DNA of 32,649 bases from Thermodesulfovibrionales bacterium (GCA_020062545.1 JAGUWD010000039.1:1-32649); one strand, 5' to 3'. Positions 24,124 to 32,534 are shown, numbered from the stretch's first letter. The notes: generated by a model not told the origin, from the sequence alone. Numbers and translations: made by a program.

Positions 24124-25226
24124 TGTTTTCTAAACGATATTACCCTGCAGATTTTATCAACACTATCTTCATCCAAATCCGCATAAAGCGGCAGGCAAAG
24201 CACCTCATTCGTTATCCTCTCCGCTACTGGCAGATTGTCCGGTGATGCGGACGACAACCCTTTATATGTAGGGAACTGACTGATAAGCGGATAGAAATAT
24301 CTCCTTGCAAAAATATTGTTGTTTTTAAGCTCGTTATAAAGATCATCCCTGCTCTTGCCAAAAGCAGCACTATCAATAAAAACCGGAAAATATTGATAGT
24401 TATACTTCACATTTGTATCTTCACCAAGCATTCGGATGCCTCCAATATCGGATAAGTTCTTACGATATAGCATCGCAAGATTTTTCCTTTTCTCAATTGC
24501 CCCGTCTATGTATTTCAACTGCAACAACCCCAGTGCCGCCTGAAACTCGTTCATCTTGGCGTTAATACCAGGAGCAACCACAACTGTTTCATCGGCAAAA
24601 CCGAAATTTTTTAAAAAATCAATCCTCTTTTTCATCTTTTCATCATGGCATATAATCGCTCCGCCCTCAAAAGTAGTGAATACCTTTGTCGCATGAAAAC
24701 TCAGCACAGAAAGGTCGCCAAAATTCAGAATTGAATCTCCGTTAATTCCAACGCCAAAAGCATGGCAGGCGTCATAAATAACCTTTAACCCATACGTATC
24801 TGCAATCTTCTCTATCTTCCGAACATTACAGGGATTTCCATAAACGTGCACCGGCAATATTGCCGTTGTCTTAGGAGTTATGAGAGACTCTATCTTTTCA
24901 GCGTCAATATTGCAAGAATCGGGTTCGACATCGCAAAAAACAGGTGTTATTCCATTCCAATGAAGAGCGTGAGTTGTAGCAACAAAGCTGAAAGGCGTGG
25001 TGATAACTTCTCCAGTAATTCTGAGAGCTTGTAAGGCTGTTACTAATGCAAGTGTACCGTTAGCAAAAAGACAAACATATTTTACGCCAAGATATTCAGC
25101 CAAAGCCTGTTCAAACCTCTTATGATATGGACCGTCATTAGTAAGCCACTTTGAATCCCAAATATCTTTCAATATTTCGGAAAACTCTTCAAACGGCGGC
25201 AGATTAGGTTTTGTAACATATATCAT
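24120..25226 (-). CDS. VioA-type PLP sugar aminotransferase (DegT/DnrJ/EryC1/StrS)
   Basis: A 368-residue nucleotide-sugar aminotransferase. The PLP lysine is Lys181 in SFHATKVFTTFEGGA, and Asp152 and His155 in YDACHAFG contact the cofactor. The N-terminus, VTKPNLPPFEEF with WLTNDGPYHKRFE, and the stretch GEVITTPFSFVATTHALHWNG match, as I recall it, the VioA/FdtB-like branch that aminates C4 (or C3) of a 4-keto (or 3-keto) 6-deoxy sugar. LegC-type aminotransferases open differently. It could use the product of the 4,6-dehydratase at 29634-30677, or a TDP-sugar made elsewhere. WbqC follows directly. AAAGGT precedes the ATG. Confidence 0.9.
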   Translation of the reverse strand: MIYVTKPNLPPFEEFSEILKDIWDSKWLTNDGPYHKRFEQALAEYLGVKYVCLFANGTLALVTALQALRITGEVITTPFSFVATTHALHWNGITPVFCDVEPDSCNIDAEKIESLITPKTTAILPVHVYGNPCNVRKIEKIADTYGLKVIYDACHAFGVGINGDSILNFGDLSVLSFHATKVFTTFEGGAIICHDEKMKKRIDFLKNFGFADETVVVAPGINAKMNEFQAALGLLQLKYIDGAIEKRKNLAMLYRKNLSDIGGIRMLGEDTNVKYNYQYFPVFIDSAAFGKSRDDLYNELKNNNIFARRYFYPLISQFPTYKGLSSASPDNLPVAERITNEVLCLPLYADLDEDSVDKICRVISFRKQ

Positions 25227-25271
25227 ATTATACCTTTCATAAAATTGTTCCTCGCTATTTATTACATAATA

Positions 25272-27293
25272 CTATCTTCTCTTATTAATTGAATGTGCCG
25301 TGTTTTTTTGTAGGCATCGGTTAGCGAGGCTTCCATAAAACTGTTCCAGTTGCTCTGCTGATTTCTGGCAGCTTAATATCTGTTCTAAAATTCCCTGTTC
25401 TTTCCTGCCTACTGCTTCCCTGTAATCTTTATCCTTTATAAAGTTACATGCAATGCTTATATACTCTTTGACAGAATCAGACCACATTTCTCCCCCCGTC
25501 ATAGTTTGTTTACGTTTTCGTATGATATCCTGTTCGTCAAATTCTAAAACACTTATCATAGAAACTACTGGTTTACCCTTTGCCCTGAGTTCAAGTCCAG
25601 CAAATCCCATTCCTACAGGAAATGAATTTAATCCCATATCTATAACGTGACCATATATATGGGCATTAACATGTCCTTCAAAATACACTCTATCAATACA
25701 TCCTGCACTCTCAAAATGTTTTTTAATCGGCTCATTATCCCCTGCGCCGCATATCAAGAAAATAGTTTCTGGATTCAACTTTAATATTTCTGCTATAGCA
25801 TAAAGACATTCATGATTGTATAGTTTTGCTAATCTGCCTATAAATCCTAAAATAATTTTATTTTTAGGATATCTGTTTCTAATTTTTTTTATAGCTTCTT
25901 TTGAAACAGGCGGATCTAAAAATTCCATAGCTACAGGAGCGCTGAAGACAAAAAATTCAATTCCTTTATACAAATCTTTTTGTACAGATTCACGATTTCC
26001 ATAATGCATCATCCTATAATCAAGATTATTTACATTCCAGTAAGGGTCGCCGTGTGACCAATAAATCTGAATAGGCGCTACCCTTGAGGATACCAAAAAA
26101 TTGCCTATCTGGGTTCCTGTTGTAACAAATATATCTATTTTATCTTCAATTATCTGCTTTCTTAATGCCATTGCCTTTTCAAAGTGAGAATAATAAATAT
26201 CTTTGAAATTACCCAACTGTCCTGCACTTATACATTTGAATCCCATGGATTCTATTATGTTTATAACTTTTTCAGTATCTCCGATCTTCTCAATATAATC
26301 ATAGCCATACACATAAAACTCGATATCGGTATTTTTGTTTAAATAATGTCCGCTCAGCAGAGACAGTAAAACACCCACAGGAGATGAAAGAGCTAACTGC
26401 TGGTATGCGTATCCCACTCTTATCTTTTTATCTCCTTTGGGCTTTCTATTGCATGGCAATATGTTGTTTGCTTTACAATACTCGACAAAAAAATCACTCA
26501 CGGGTTTTTCTATCTCTTCATCAAGCCTTTTCCATGCCTCAACATTTAATTCGAGATTCCCATAATAAAAACGGATAAAAAAGCCAATATATAAAACAAG
26601 TTCAATGTTTTTTGCTTTTATGGATTCATAAAAAAGAGTCTTCAGCGGCTCATAAAGCCTTGCATAGCAAGCAGGGGCATCAAACTCTGAAAATATGCGA
26701 TGAAGAAACAGCAGATTGTTCTTTTGGACATTAATTGTTTTTTTCATAAACAAATCGGGTGAAAAAATCCCGGACTCTATATAAATGTCCACAATATCAT
26801 CCGGCGAAACATTTAGAACTTTCAATATTTCAGCAAATTCTTTTACTCTGAAATCTATGTCAGCATATCGTGTTATGAAGTCTTTAAGACCTTTATCTCT
26901 ACGTTGGTTCAAAATGTCTATCAGTAAAACTAAAATTAGTATCGCTTCTTTATTAATATTATCAGTCTTTTCATAATGTTCATCCAGCAGTTTATTCTTA
27001 ATATAAAACATACCTTTATGGGGAGCTAATTTGAACTTTCTTGAATTAAATAACGGGTATAGTGCAAAAAGATTCGTATGAAACTTTAATCTGCTTATGA
27101 AAACCAAAAAAATCTTTTCCCTTAATAATTCCACTATGTCTATCGAAGGATTATCATCGTTGCTCATCTTGAGAAGTTCATCTATCAATTCAAGCAAGGA
27201 GTTTTCGTCTTCGGCCTTTTGGAGAGATTCACGAATTTCCTTTAAAAGAATCTCAAGGTCATCTTTATAAACAGCAGCGCTATCCATTTCCAT
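25272..27293 (-). CDS. large GT-B glycosyltransferase with helical N-terminus (OGT/SPINDLY-like)
   Basis: A 673-residue protein. The N-terminal half (to about 285) is helical, without a clear TPR consensus. From KIRVGYAYQQLALSSP onward it resembles a GT-B transferase: IDIFVTTGTQIGNFLVSSRVAPIQIYWSHGDPY, then IILGFIGRLAKLYN, LICGAGDNEPIKKHFESAG and the donor-site segment GHVIDMGLNSFPVGMGFAGLELRAKGKPVVSM. The arrangement (helical domain plus GT-B with the phrase PIQIYWSHGDPY) recalls GT41 (OGT/SPINDLY) proteins that glycosylate Ser/Thr of proteins, but it is not a certain member. A flagellin Ser/Thr transferase role is possible. I use the ATG at 27293 (TGATG with neuC), not the TTG at 27296. Confidence 0.72.
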   Translation of the reverse strand: MEMDSAAVYKDDLEILLKEIRESLQKAEDENSLLELIDELLKMSNDDNPSIDIVELLREKIFLVFISRLKFHTNLFALYPLFNSRKFKLAPHKGMFYIKNKLLDEHYEKTDNINKEAILILVLLIDILNQRRDKGLKDFITRYADIDFRVKEFAEILKVLNVSPDDIVDIYIESGIFSPDLFMKKTINVQKNNLLFLHRIFSEFDAPACYARLYEPLKTLFYESIKAKNIELVLYIGFFIRFYYGNLELNVEAWKRLDEEIEKPVSDFFVEYCKANNILPCNRKPKGDKKIRVGYAYQQLALSSPVGVLLSLLSGHYLNKNTDIEFYVYGYDYIEKIGDTEKVINIIESMGFKCISAGQLGNFKDIYYSHFEKAMALRKQIIEDKIDIFVTTGTQIGNFLVSSRVAPIQIYWSHGDPYWNVNNLDYRMMHYGNRESVQKDLYKGIEFFVFSAPVAMEFLDPPVSKEAIKKIRNRYPKNKIILGFIGRLAKLYNHECLYAIAEILKLNPETIFLICGAGDNEPIKKHFESAGCIDRVYFEGHVNAHIYGHVIDMGLNSFPVGMGFAGLELRAKGKPVVSMISVLEFDEQDIIRKRKQTMTGGEMWSDSVKEYISIACNFIKDKDYREAVGRKEQGILEQILSCQKSAEQLEQFYGSLANRCLQKNTAHSINKRR

Positions 27294-28444
27294 CAATACA
27301 TCAATCTCTTCTGAACGCTTATCTTGCGCGTGCTTAAAATCTCTGCAATCTTCTCCCCTGCATGGCCATTACCATATAAATGGTTGCTCGGGTATTTTCC
27401 ATGGGCAATCTGTTTTTTTATCGCATTTCTTATCTCATCCCTGCTGTAATTCACATCTATTACATTTTCTCCCCTTTCCCTGTGGTTCTGCCTTGTGCCT
27501 ATGTTTACCACCGGCACGCCGAGATATGCGGATTCCCTTATTCCGCTGCTCGTGTTACCAACCAGAACAGCCGAGTTGTTTATCAGCTTGGCGTAATCCT
27601 CAAAGGCAAAGTTCTTGAAGAAGTGTATGTGCTTAGGCTGGTATTTCTCCCTGAACATTCTTATGCCCTTTGATATCTCGTCTGTTCCTGCATCCATATT
27701 CGGCCAGAGCCATAATGTCGGCATGTTTATATCATTGATCGCATGAAGTGTTTCCTGCACCTGCGTACTTGCAGACTCGTATTCTGTCGTAACAGGATGC
27801 TGGGATACGACTATATAATTATTCTTCGTTACAGGAACTAAAGCGCCCACTCCGGCATATTTTTCAAAAACATCAAAATCGAGGTCGAGATTTATATCCC
27901 TTATCAGGTCGATTGTCGGGGAGCCTACTACATAGACATTTTCTGGATCCTCTCCCATCTTTATTACTCTCTCTGCGCTCTTTTGTGTTGCGACAAAATG
28001 GATATGCGAGAGTTTTGTAATCGCATGCCTGATGGATTCGTCTATAGAGCCCGAAAGCTCTCCGCCTTCGAGATGTGCGACAGGTATATTCATGTAGCTT
28101 GCTGCCACTGCAACAGCAAGGGCTTCAAATCTGTCGGCAATTGCCATTACAATATCAGGACGGAGGTTTTCAAAAACGGTAGACAACTCAACAACAGCAA
28201 GGCCTGTGGATTTCGCCATTGTTATGGGCTTACCGCCCTCGACAAGAAAGTGAACCATCTCGCTTATCTCAAAGCCGTCGGCCTCGATGATATTTATTGG
28301 ATTGCCGAATTTATGGAGAATAACAGCGCCGCCCACAACAAGCTGCAATTCGCAGTTTGAGCGGTTTTTTATTTCCTTCATTATGGATTTCATCTTCGCA
28401 TAATTGCCGCGCACTGTTAATACAATACATATTTTTCTTTTCAT
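27293..28444 (-). CDS. neuC: NeuC/LegG-type UDP-GlcNAc (or diacetamido-sugar) 2-epimerase, hydrolysing
   Basis: Removes UDP while inverting C2: UDP-GlcNAc to ManNAc (NeuC), or UDP-diNAc-bacillosamine to the LegI substrate (LegG). It is 383 aa. The signature runs through PDIVMAIADRFEALAVA, AHLEGGELSGSIDESIRHA, FVATQKSAERV, VVSQHPVTTEY and the C-terminal GNTSSGIRESAYLGVPVVNIGTRQ. Hydrolysing epimerases of this clade carry the SIDESIRHAITKLSH stretch. I start at the ATG at 28444 (MKRKICIV) rather than 28477, which lies inside the upstream gene; GGAG stands about 14 nt upstream. Substrate choice between the two classes is not decided by these motifs. Confidence 0.92.
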   Translation of the reverse strand: MKRKICIVLTVRGNYAKMKSIMKEIKNRSNCELQLVVGGAVILHKFGNPINIIEADGFEISEMVHFLVEGGKPITMAKSTGLAVVELSTVFENLRPDIVMAIADRFEALAVAVAASYMNIPVAHLEGGELSGSIDESIRHAITKLSHIHFVATQKSAERVIKMGEDPENVYVVGSPTIDLIRDINLDLDFDVFEKYAGVGALVPVTKNNYIVVSQHPVTTEYESASTQVQETLHAINDINMPTLWLWPNMDAGTDEISKGIRMFREKYQPKHIHFFKNFAFEDYAKLINNSAVLVGNTSSGIRESAYLGVPVVNIGTRQNHRERGENVIDVNYSRDEIRNAIKKQIAHGKYPSNHLYGNGHAGEKIAEILSTRKISVQKRLMY

Positions 28445-28467
28445 ATCGCTTCTGCCTTCTCCTCTGT

Positions 28468-29631
28468 TTATTGCCATTTTGCCCTGCCCGGCAGGATTAT
28501 GTCCTGCCTTATATTCTTTTTATTCTCCATCACTATCTCCAGCATCTCTGTAATAACCTTTTCTGTAAGATAATTGGGCTGAAGCCCGAGGCTCAAGAGA
28601 TTGGTATTCTTTGCATTATAATAATGCTCCTCTGCTTCTTTTCTTGGGTTTGGATAATTTTTCGTGGTTACATCAATGCCAAGATTTTTGGCAGCAGCCT
28701 TAACCTTTTCGGAAAGCTCATTGACACTGAATATCTCTGTGAACTGGTTCATAACCCTGAACTCGCCTTTATTAGCAGGATTTTGGACTGCAAGCCTTAC
28801 GCATTGAAGGGTATCTATAATATTTAAAAATCCCCTCTTCTGACCGCCCTTGCCATAAACAGTCAGAGGAATTCCTACCACTGCCTGTGTAATAAATCGA
28901 TTCAGAACCGTACCCCAGAATTCATCGTAATGGAAATGGGGCATAAGGCGGTTTTCTTTGTCCATTCTGCTCTCGGCTGTCTCAATTCCATAAACAGGCC
29001 CCTGATTTAAATCGGTAACCCTCAACCCCCACATCCTAACGCCAAGATAAAGCATGTCGCTGTCCTGAACCTTACTCAGATGATAAAATGAGCCGGGAAG
29101 CTTCGGGAATGGCAGCCTGTCCTTTCTGCCGCTTTGTTCTATCTCCATAAACCCTTCTTCAATATCAATATTCGGTGTCCCGTATTCTCCCATTGTGCCA
29201 AGCTTTATGAGATGAATATCAGGATTTATTGTCTTAATAGCCCACATAACGGCCAGTGTAGCTCCGAGGTTATTCTGTATGGTTTCCCATGAGGTATTGT
29301 GATTGAGCATTGAATAAGGCGCAGACGGTATCTCTCCGTAATGTATTATTGTATCGGGCTCAAATTCCTTTACTACCTTAAAAAGAAAATCCTGCTCTCC
29401 TATGTCGCCGACATAAACCTTGATATCATTCCCTGTCAGCCCCTTCCATATATTTGCCCTTTCTTGGAGGTTAGGGCAATCAATCAATGGCGTTATGCCG
29501 AGTTTATTGAATATCCATCTCTTGAAATAATTATCCAATACCGCAACACTATAGCCAAGATTTGAGAGATTCATTGCAGTAGGCCATCCGAGATAACCAT
29601 CACCGCCGAGTATAAGCACTTTGTCTTTCAT
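28468..29631 (-). CDS. SQD1-like NAD-dependent sugar enzyme (sulfoquinovose synthase family)
   Basis: A 387-residue extended short-chain dehydrogenase. By memory it matches the plant SQD1/bacterial SqdB family along its whole length: GGDGYLG (9-15) Rossmann loop, KGLTGNDIKVYVGDI, SAPYSM, KLGTMGEYGTPNIDIEEG, SFYHLSK, TDLNQGPVYG and LTVYGKGGQKRGF. Thr146, Tyr183 and Lys187 take the places of the SQD1 catalytic Thr/Tyr/Lys. SQD1 makes UDP-sulfoquinovose from UDP-glucose and sulfite. Other members of this family may only dehydrate or epimerise. It sits between the 4,6-dehydratase and NeuC and shares the sigma-28 transcript. Whether it uses sulfite cannot be seen from sequence. Confidence 0.85.
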   Translation of the reverse strand: MKDKVLILGGDGYLGWPTAMNLSNLGYSVAVLDNYFKRWIFNKLGITPLIDCPNLQERANIWKGLTGNDIKVYVGDIGEQDFLFKVVKEFEPDTIIHYGEIPSAPYSMLNHNTSWETIQNNLGATLAVMWAIKTINPDIHLIKLGTMGEYGTPNIDIEEGFMEIEQSGRKDRLPFPKLPGSFYHLSKVQDSDMLYLGVRMWGLRVTDLNQGPVYGIETAESRMDKENRLMPHFHYDEFWGTVLNRFITQAVVGIPLTVYGKGGQKRGFLNIIDTLQCVRLAVQNPANKGEFRVMNQFTEIFSVNELSEKVKAAAKNLGIDVTTKNYPNPRKEAEEHYYNAKNTNLLSLGLQPNYLTEKVITEMLEIVMENKKNIRQDIILPGRAKWQ

Positions 29632-29633
29632 AT

Positions 29634-30677
29634 TTAACAGACTTCCTCCATTAATCTATGTTTGAGGATATATGATTTTAGATCTTCCCTGCTCATAAAC
29701 GGCTCGTCAGAGGATATGTACGGATTTTTAAGGGTCTTTGAAACAATGCCTTCATAGGTATAATCGATTTTGTATAAATCACGGAATGCAGGAAATATCA
29801 CGAACAACTTCTCAAGCTCTATAGCCCTGCCCATCTCTTCCAGAGACATAAGTTCTTCGTAAAGTTTTTCGCCTGGCTTTTTTCCTATCTCCACAATCTT
29901 TATGTTTTCTGGCTTATGCCCGTACATCGGCGATAGGATCTCTATCATAACATCTGCAAGGTCAGCAATCCTGATTACAGGCATTTTTGTTACAAGAACT
30001 TCGCCTCCCTTTGCTATTAATGCTGACTCAATTACAAGTCCAACTGCCTCGTCGATGGTCATTACAAACCTCGTCATTCTGCTGTCTGTCAATGTAACAG
30101 GACCGCCGTTTTTAATCTGCTTTTTAAATATGGGGACAACCGAGCCCCTTGAACCCAGCACATTTCCAAACCGCGTGCTCGAAAAAATGGTCTTTTTGTC
30201 ATAGCGTATCGTATTCGCAGCAGTAATAAGTTTTTCAGCCATCAATTTAGAGGTTCCCATGACATTCGTTGGATTCACAGCCTTGTCACTGCTGGTAAAA
30301 ATAACCTTTCCTACATCATTCAGTAGTGCCGCTTCTATGATATTCTGGGTCCCGTTTATATTTGTCTGCACAACATCAAAGGGATTGAATTCAGACAGAA
30401 TTACATGCTTGAATGCTGCGGTGTGAAAGATTACATCCACGCCCCTTGTAATCTTAATCAGCTTATCCCTGTCCCGTATATCGCCAAGGAAAAACACAAC
30501 CCTTTGGTCTCCGCGATATTCATCTGTTAGATAAAAGAGTTCTGTCTCATTATTGTCAAAAACCCTTATTTCTTCCACATCAGACAGCAACAGTTGCTTA
30601 AGCAGTATCTTGCCGACAGTCCCTGCCCCGCCTGTAATCAGAACTCTTTTTATTTCATTATTAAAAATATCCTGCAT
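29634..30677 (-). CDS. nucleotide-sugar 4,6-dehydratase (LegB/PglF/WbpM-like, soluble)
   Basis: Converts an NDP-GlcNAc to its 4-keto-6-deoxy derivative, the first step to bacillosamine/legionaminic-type sugars. It has the VLITGGAGTVG Rossmann loop near its N-terminus, SDKAVNPTNVMGTSK (Ser-Asp-Lys triad, with Met where Tyr occurs in PseB), and TRFGNVLGSRGSVVPIF. The Met-type active site is that of the PglF/WbpM branch, which keeps the C5 configuration, so a bacillosamine/legionaminate route is favoured over pseudaminate. It lacks the membrane domain of WbpM, as LegB does. I use the ATG at 30677: it leaves the usual ~11 residues before the Rossmann strand and has GGAG upstream; the in-frame ATG at 30695 has no SD. 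First gene after the sigma-28 promoter. Confidence 0.88.
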   Translation of the reverse strand: MQDIFNNEIKRVLITGGAGTVGKILLKQLLLSDVEEIRVFDNNETELFYLTDEYRGDQRVVFFLGDIRDRDKLIKITRGVDVIFHTAAFKHVILSEFNPFDVVQTNINGTQNIIEAALLNDVGKVIFTSSDKAVNPTNVMGTSKLMAEKLITAANTIRYDKKTIFSSTRFGNVLGSRGSVVPIFKKQIKNGGPVTLTDSRMTRFVMTIDEAVGLVIESALIAKGGEVLVTKMPVIRIADLADVMIEILSPMYGHKPENIKIVEIGKKPGEKLYEELMSLEEMGRAIELEKLFVIFPAFRDLYKIDYTYEGIVSKTLKNPYISSDEPFMSREDLKSYILKHRLMEEVC

Positions 30678-30679
30678 CT

Positions 30680-30829
30680 CTAATAAAGACTCCATTTAAA
30701 CATCGGATTTAACTTAGCAATAAGCATACCATTGGGCATAAAAACATAAGCCTTTGAAATACAAAACATATTCCTTATAGGGCGCGCTTCCTGAGGAGCA
30801 TTTTTGACATTCCCAAAAGTGTCTGTCAT
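30680..30829 (-). CDS. possible 49-aa leader ORF upstream of the dehydratase
   Basis: An ATG-initiated frame of 49 codons begins about 20 nt after the sigma-28 -10 box and ends with TAG at 30680-30682, 2 nt before the ATG at 30677 of the dehydratase. The predicted peptide starts MTDTFGNVKNAPQEARPIRN, and its C-terminal half is rich in Met and aromatics and ends KWSLY. There is no SD (at most AGAG), so translation would be near-leaderless. I do not recognise it. It could be a small protein or a leader coupling translation to the dehydratase, or chance: the length is only mildly surprising. Confidence 0.35.
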   Translation of the reverse strand: MTDTFGNVKNAPQEARPIRNMFCISKAYVFMPNGMLIAKLNPMFKWSLY

Positions 30830-30846
30830 AAAATTGACTCTATTTG

Positions 30847-30874
30847 TTATCGGATTTTTTGGATAGAAACTTTA
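30847..30874 (-). promoter_or_regulatory. sigma-28 (FliA) promoter of the glycan operon
   Basis: Read on the minus strand: TAAAGTTT at 30874-30867, a 12-bp spacer, then TCCGATAA at 30854-30847. Both boxes and the spacer length are identical to the fliC promoter at 4510-4537; the spacer sequences differ. It is the only non-coding gap over 100 bp between the transglutaminase gene and the fliC promoter. It would start transcription near 30840 and could drive the whole gene run down to 4620, putting sugar synthesis under the same late-flagellar control as flagellin. Confidence 0.85.
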
Positions 30875-30897
30875 AAAATTGAAATTCAGGGGAATTT

Positions 30898-32526
30898 TTA
30901 TGGTCTTATCGCCTTTATCTTAAAGACAAAGTCATAATTCTGTATATCTTCCCACTTGTAGCCTTTTAATGTAGACCTCGTGTCATCGCTGTCGCCATAA
31001 GGATTTCCAGGGATGTAAAACCAGTTTATTATAACCTCTCCGGAATGTCTCAGCACAATCCAGTATCTTCCTTTTCCCAGAATAATACTATCCGGAAAGG
31101 AAAAATCAACCCAGTAGTAGCCGGGTCTCTTCTTTATGGTTTCGAGGAATATAGGCGCTGATCTTACACCTTTGAGGCTTGGCCTGCCGTTGTCGTCAGA
31201 TACGAGGTCAATATAGACAGTGCCATCGCCTCCGAATTTTCGCATGGCCAATGAGATGTTGTCTATATTGAGTTTTTCGTCTATCTCAAATGCCTGTGCA
31301 TAAACATACTTAGATGTCACATACTCGGCGGTTTCTTTATCGAGTATTTTTATACCCTTGTCTCCAACCACATGATATATATCCACAAGGCTTGGAAATT
31401 CCATATTGCCGAATTCTATAACCTTGCCGGGCGGCAATTTTGGTCTCTCCACGGGCGGCAGTTTAGGCTTTTCTACAGGAGGCGCCTTTACTACCAGATT
31501 ATTGCTGAGAAAATATGACCTTGGAGATCTTTCTGATGATTTCAATTGCAAGGAAATGGCATCGTCTATAAACTTTGCATCAACCGCCTCTTTGTAATCA
31601 GGCAGATAAGGCGATGCCCTCCATGAATCGTTTATGTCGTCTGAGTCGAGGCCGTGTGTCTGTTTTATATGTCTTGATGATGTGAACTGCTTTGACTGCT
31701 GCGGGTCGTATGAAAGCCATCCGAGGTCAGGGAAGTAAATCTCCACCCATGCATGTCCTCCCTGACCCATGCTCTGCACAAGGAAATTGTTATTGCCTAC
31801 CGGTATTTTCCAGGATTGTTTAAGGCTTATGCCTCCCACAATCCTGGCAGGAATCCCTGCTGCCCTTAAAAGCGCCATACTTAAATGTGCAAAGTTCTGG
31901 CAATTACCGGATCTTGTCTTTAAGGTATAAAGGGCATCGTATTGGGGAGGATTATAAGTGTATTTAACATTATCTATAACATAATTCAGTATGGCAGTAA
32001 CTGCCTCATATTCCGTGGTTGCTCCTGCTGTCAATTTTTTCGAAAGGGAAATAATCTCTGGAGCATTGCTCTGAACTATTTCTGTAGGCTTTAAATAAAG
32101 CAATTCACTTTTAGGAGTTGGATTAAGGGGGAATAGGGCTTTGCTTTCCATTGCAGAAAGCTCTGACTTAATATTCGTCTCAAAGGTTATATTAATCCTC
32201 ACATCCCTGTTTATATCGTTCCATGTAACCACCTTAAATCTATTTCCAAATTCATCGACTGCATCATCAACCTTTGCAGGCTGCGGGTCGAATTTGATAT
32301 TAAGTCCTTGTGTTTTTTGCGAGACAGATTTATTAGCAAATTCAGAAGGAAGGGCAAATTTAAAGGTAAGTCTTGATAAAGGCTTATCTACACCAAAACC
32401 GATCTGTTGATTTACGAGGACTTTGCTGTTTAATTTGCCTTCGAGGATGATGGTTTTGGCATGGGCAGTACTCCACAACAGTAGAAAAAACAAAAGACAC
32501 GAAAAATAGCAGAAAAGTTTCTTCAT
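30898..32526 (-). CDS. secreted transglutaminase-like (cysteine protease fold) protein
   Basis: A 542-residue exported protein. The signal peptide covers about 1-23 (two Lys, then a Phe/Leu-rich core, cleavage near AHA). A beta-rich N-terminal domain follows. The transglutaminase-like core has the Cys in RSGNCQNFAHLSMALLRAAG, the His in GGHAWVEIYFPDLGW and the Asp in YDPQQ, so the Cys-His-Asp triad is complete. A Pro/Lys-rich linker (APPVEKPKLPPVERPKLPP) leads to a C-terminal beta-sandwich ending WKDxxNYDFVFKI-like. Such bacterial proteins act in the periplasm or outside as peptidases or amidases rather than cross-linkers. It lies upstream of the sigma-28 promoter, 8 bp after the partial gene, so it is probably a different transcription unit. 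Confidence 0.85.
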   Translation of the reverse strand: MKKLFCYFSCLLFFLLLWSTAHAKTIILEGKLNSKVLVNQQIGFGVDKPLSRLTFKFALPSEFANKSVSQKTQGLNIKFDPQPAKVDDAVDEFGNRFKVVTWNDINRDVRINITFETNIKSELSAMESKALFPLNPTPKSELLYLKPTEIVQSNAPEIISLSKKLTAGATTEYEAVTAILNYVIDNVKYTYNPPQYDALYTLKTRSGNCQNFAHLSMALLRAAGIPARIVGGISLKQSWKIPVGNNNFLVQSMGQGGHAWVEIYFPDLGWLSYDPQQSKQFTSSRHIKQTHGLDSDDINDSWRASPYLPDYKEAVDAKFIDDAISLQLKSSERSPRSYFLSNNLVVKAPPVEKPKLPPVERPKLPPGKVIEFGNMEFPSLVDIYHVVGDKGIKILDKETAEYVTSKYVYAQAFEIDEKLNIDNISLAMRKFGGDGTVYIDLVSDDNGRPSLKGVRSAPIFLETIKKRPGYYWVDFSFPDSIILGKGRYWIVLRHSGEVIINWFYIPGNPYGDSDDTRSTLKGYKWEDIQNYDFVFKIKAIRP

Positions 32527-32534
32527 TTATTTCT

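Noticed and set aside
30876-30897. Weak hairpin (AAATTC/GAATTT) after the transglutaminase gene as a terminator
   Set aside because: The stem is six mostly A-T pairs with a short U-run that overlaps the sigma-28 -35 box; too weak to call.
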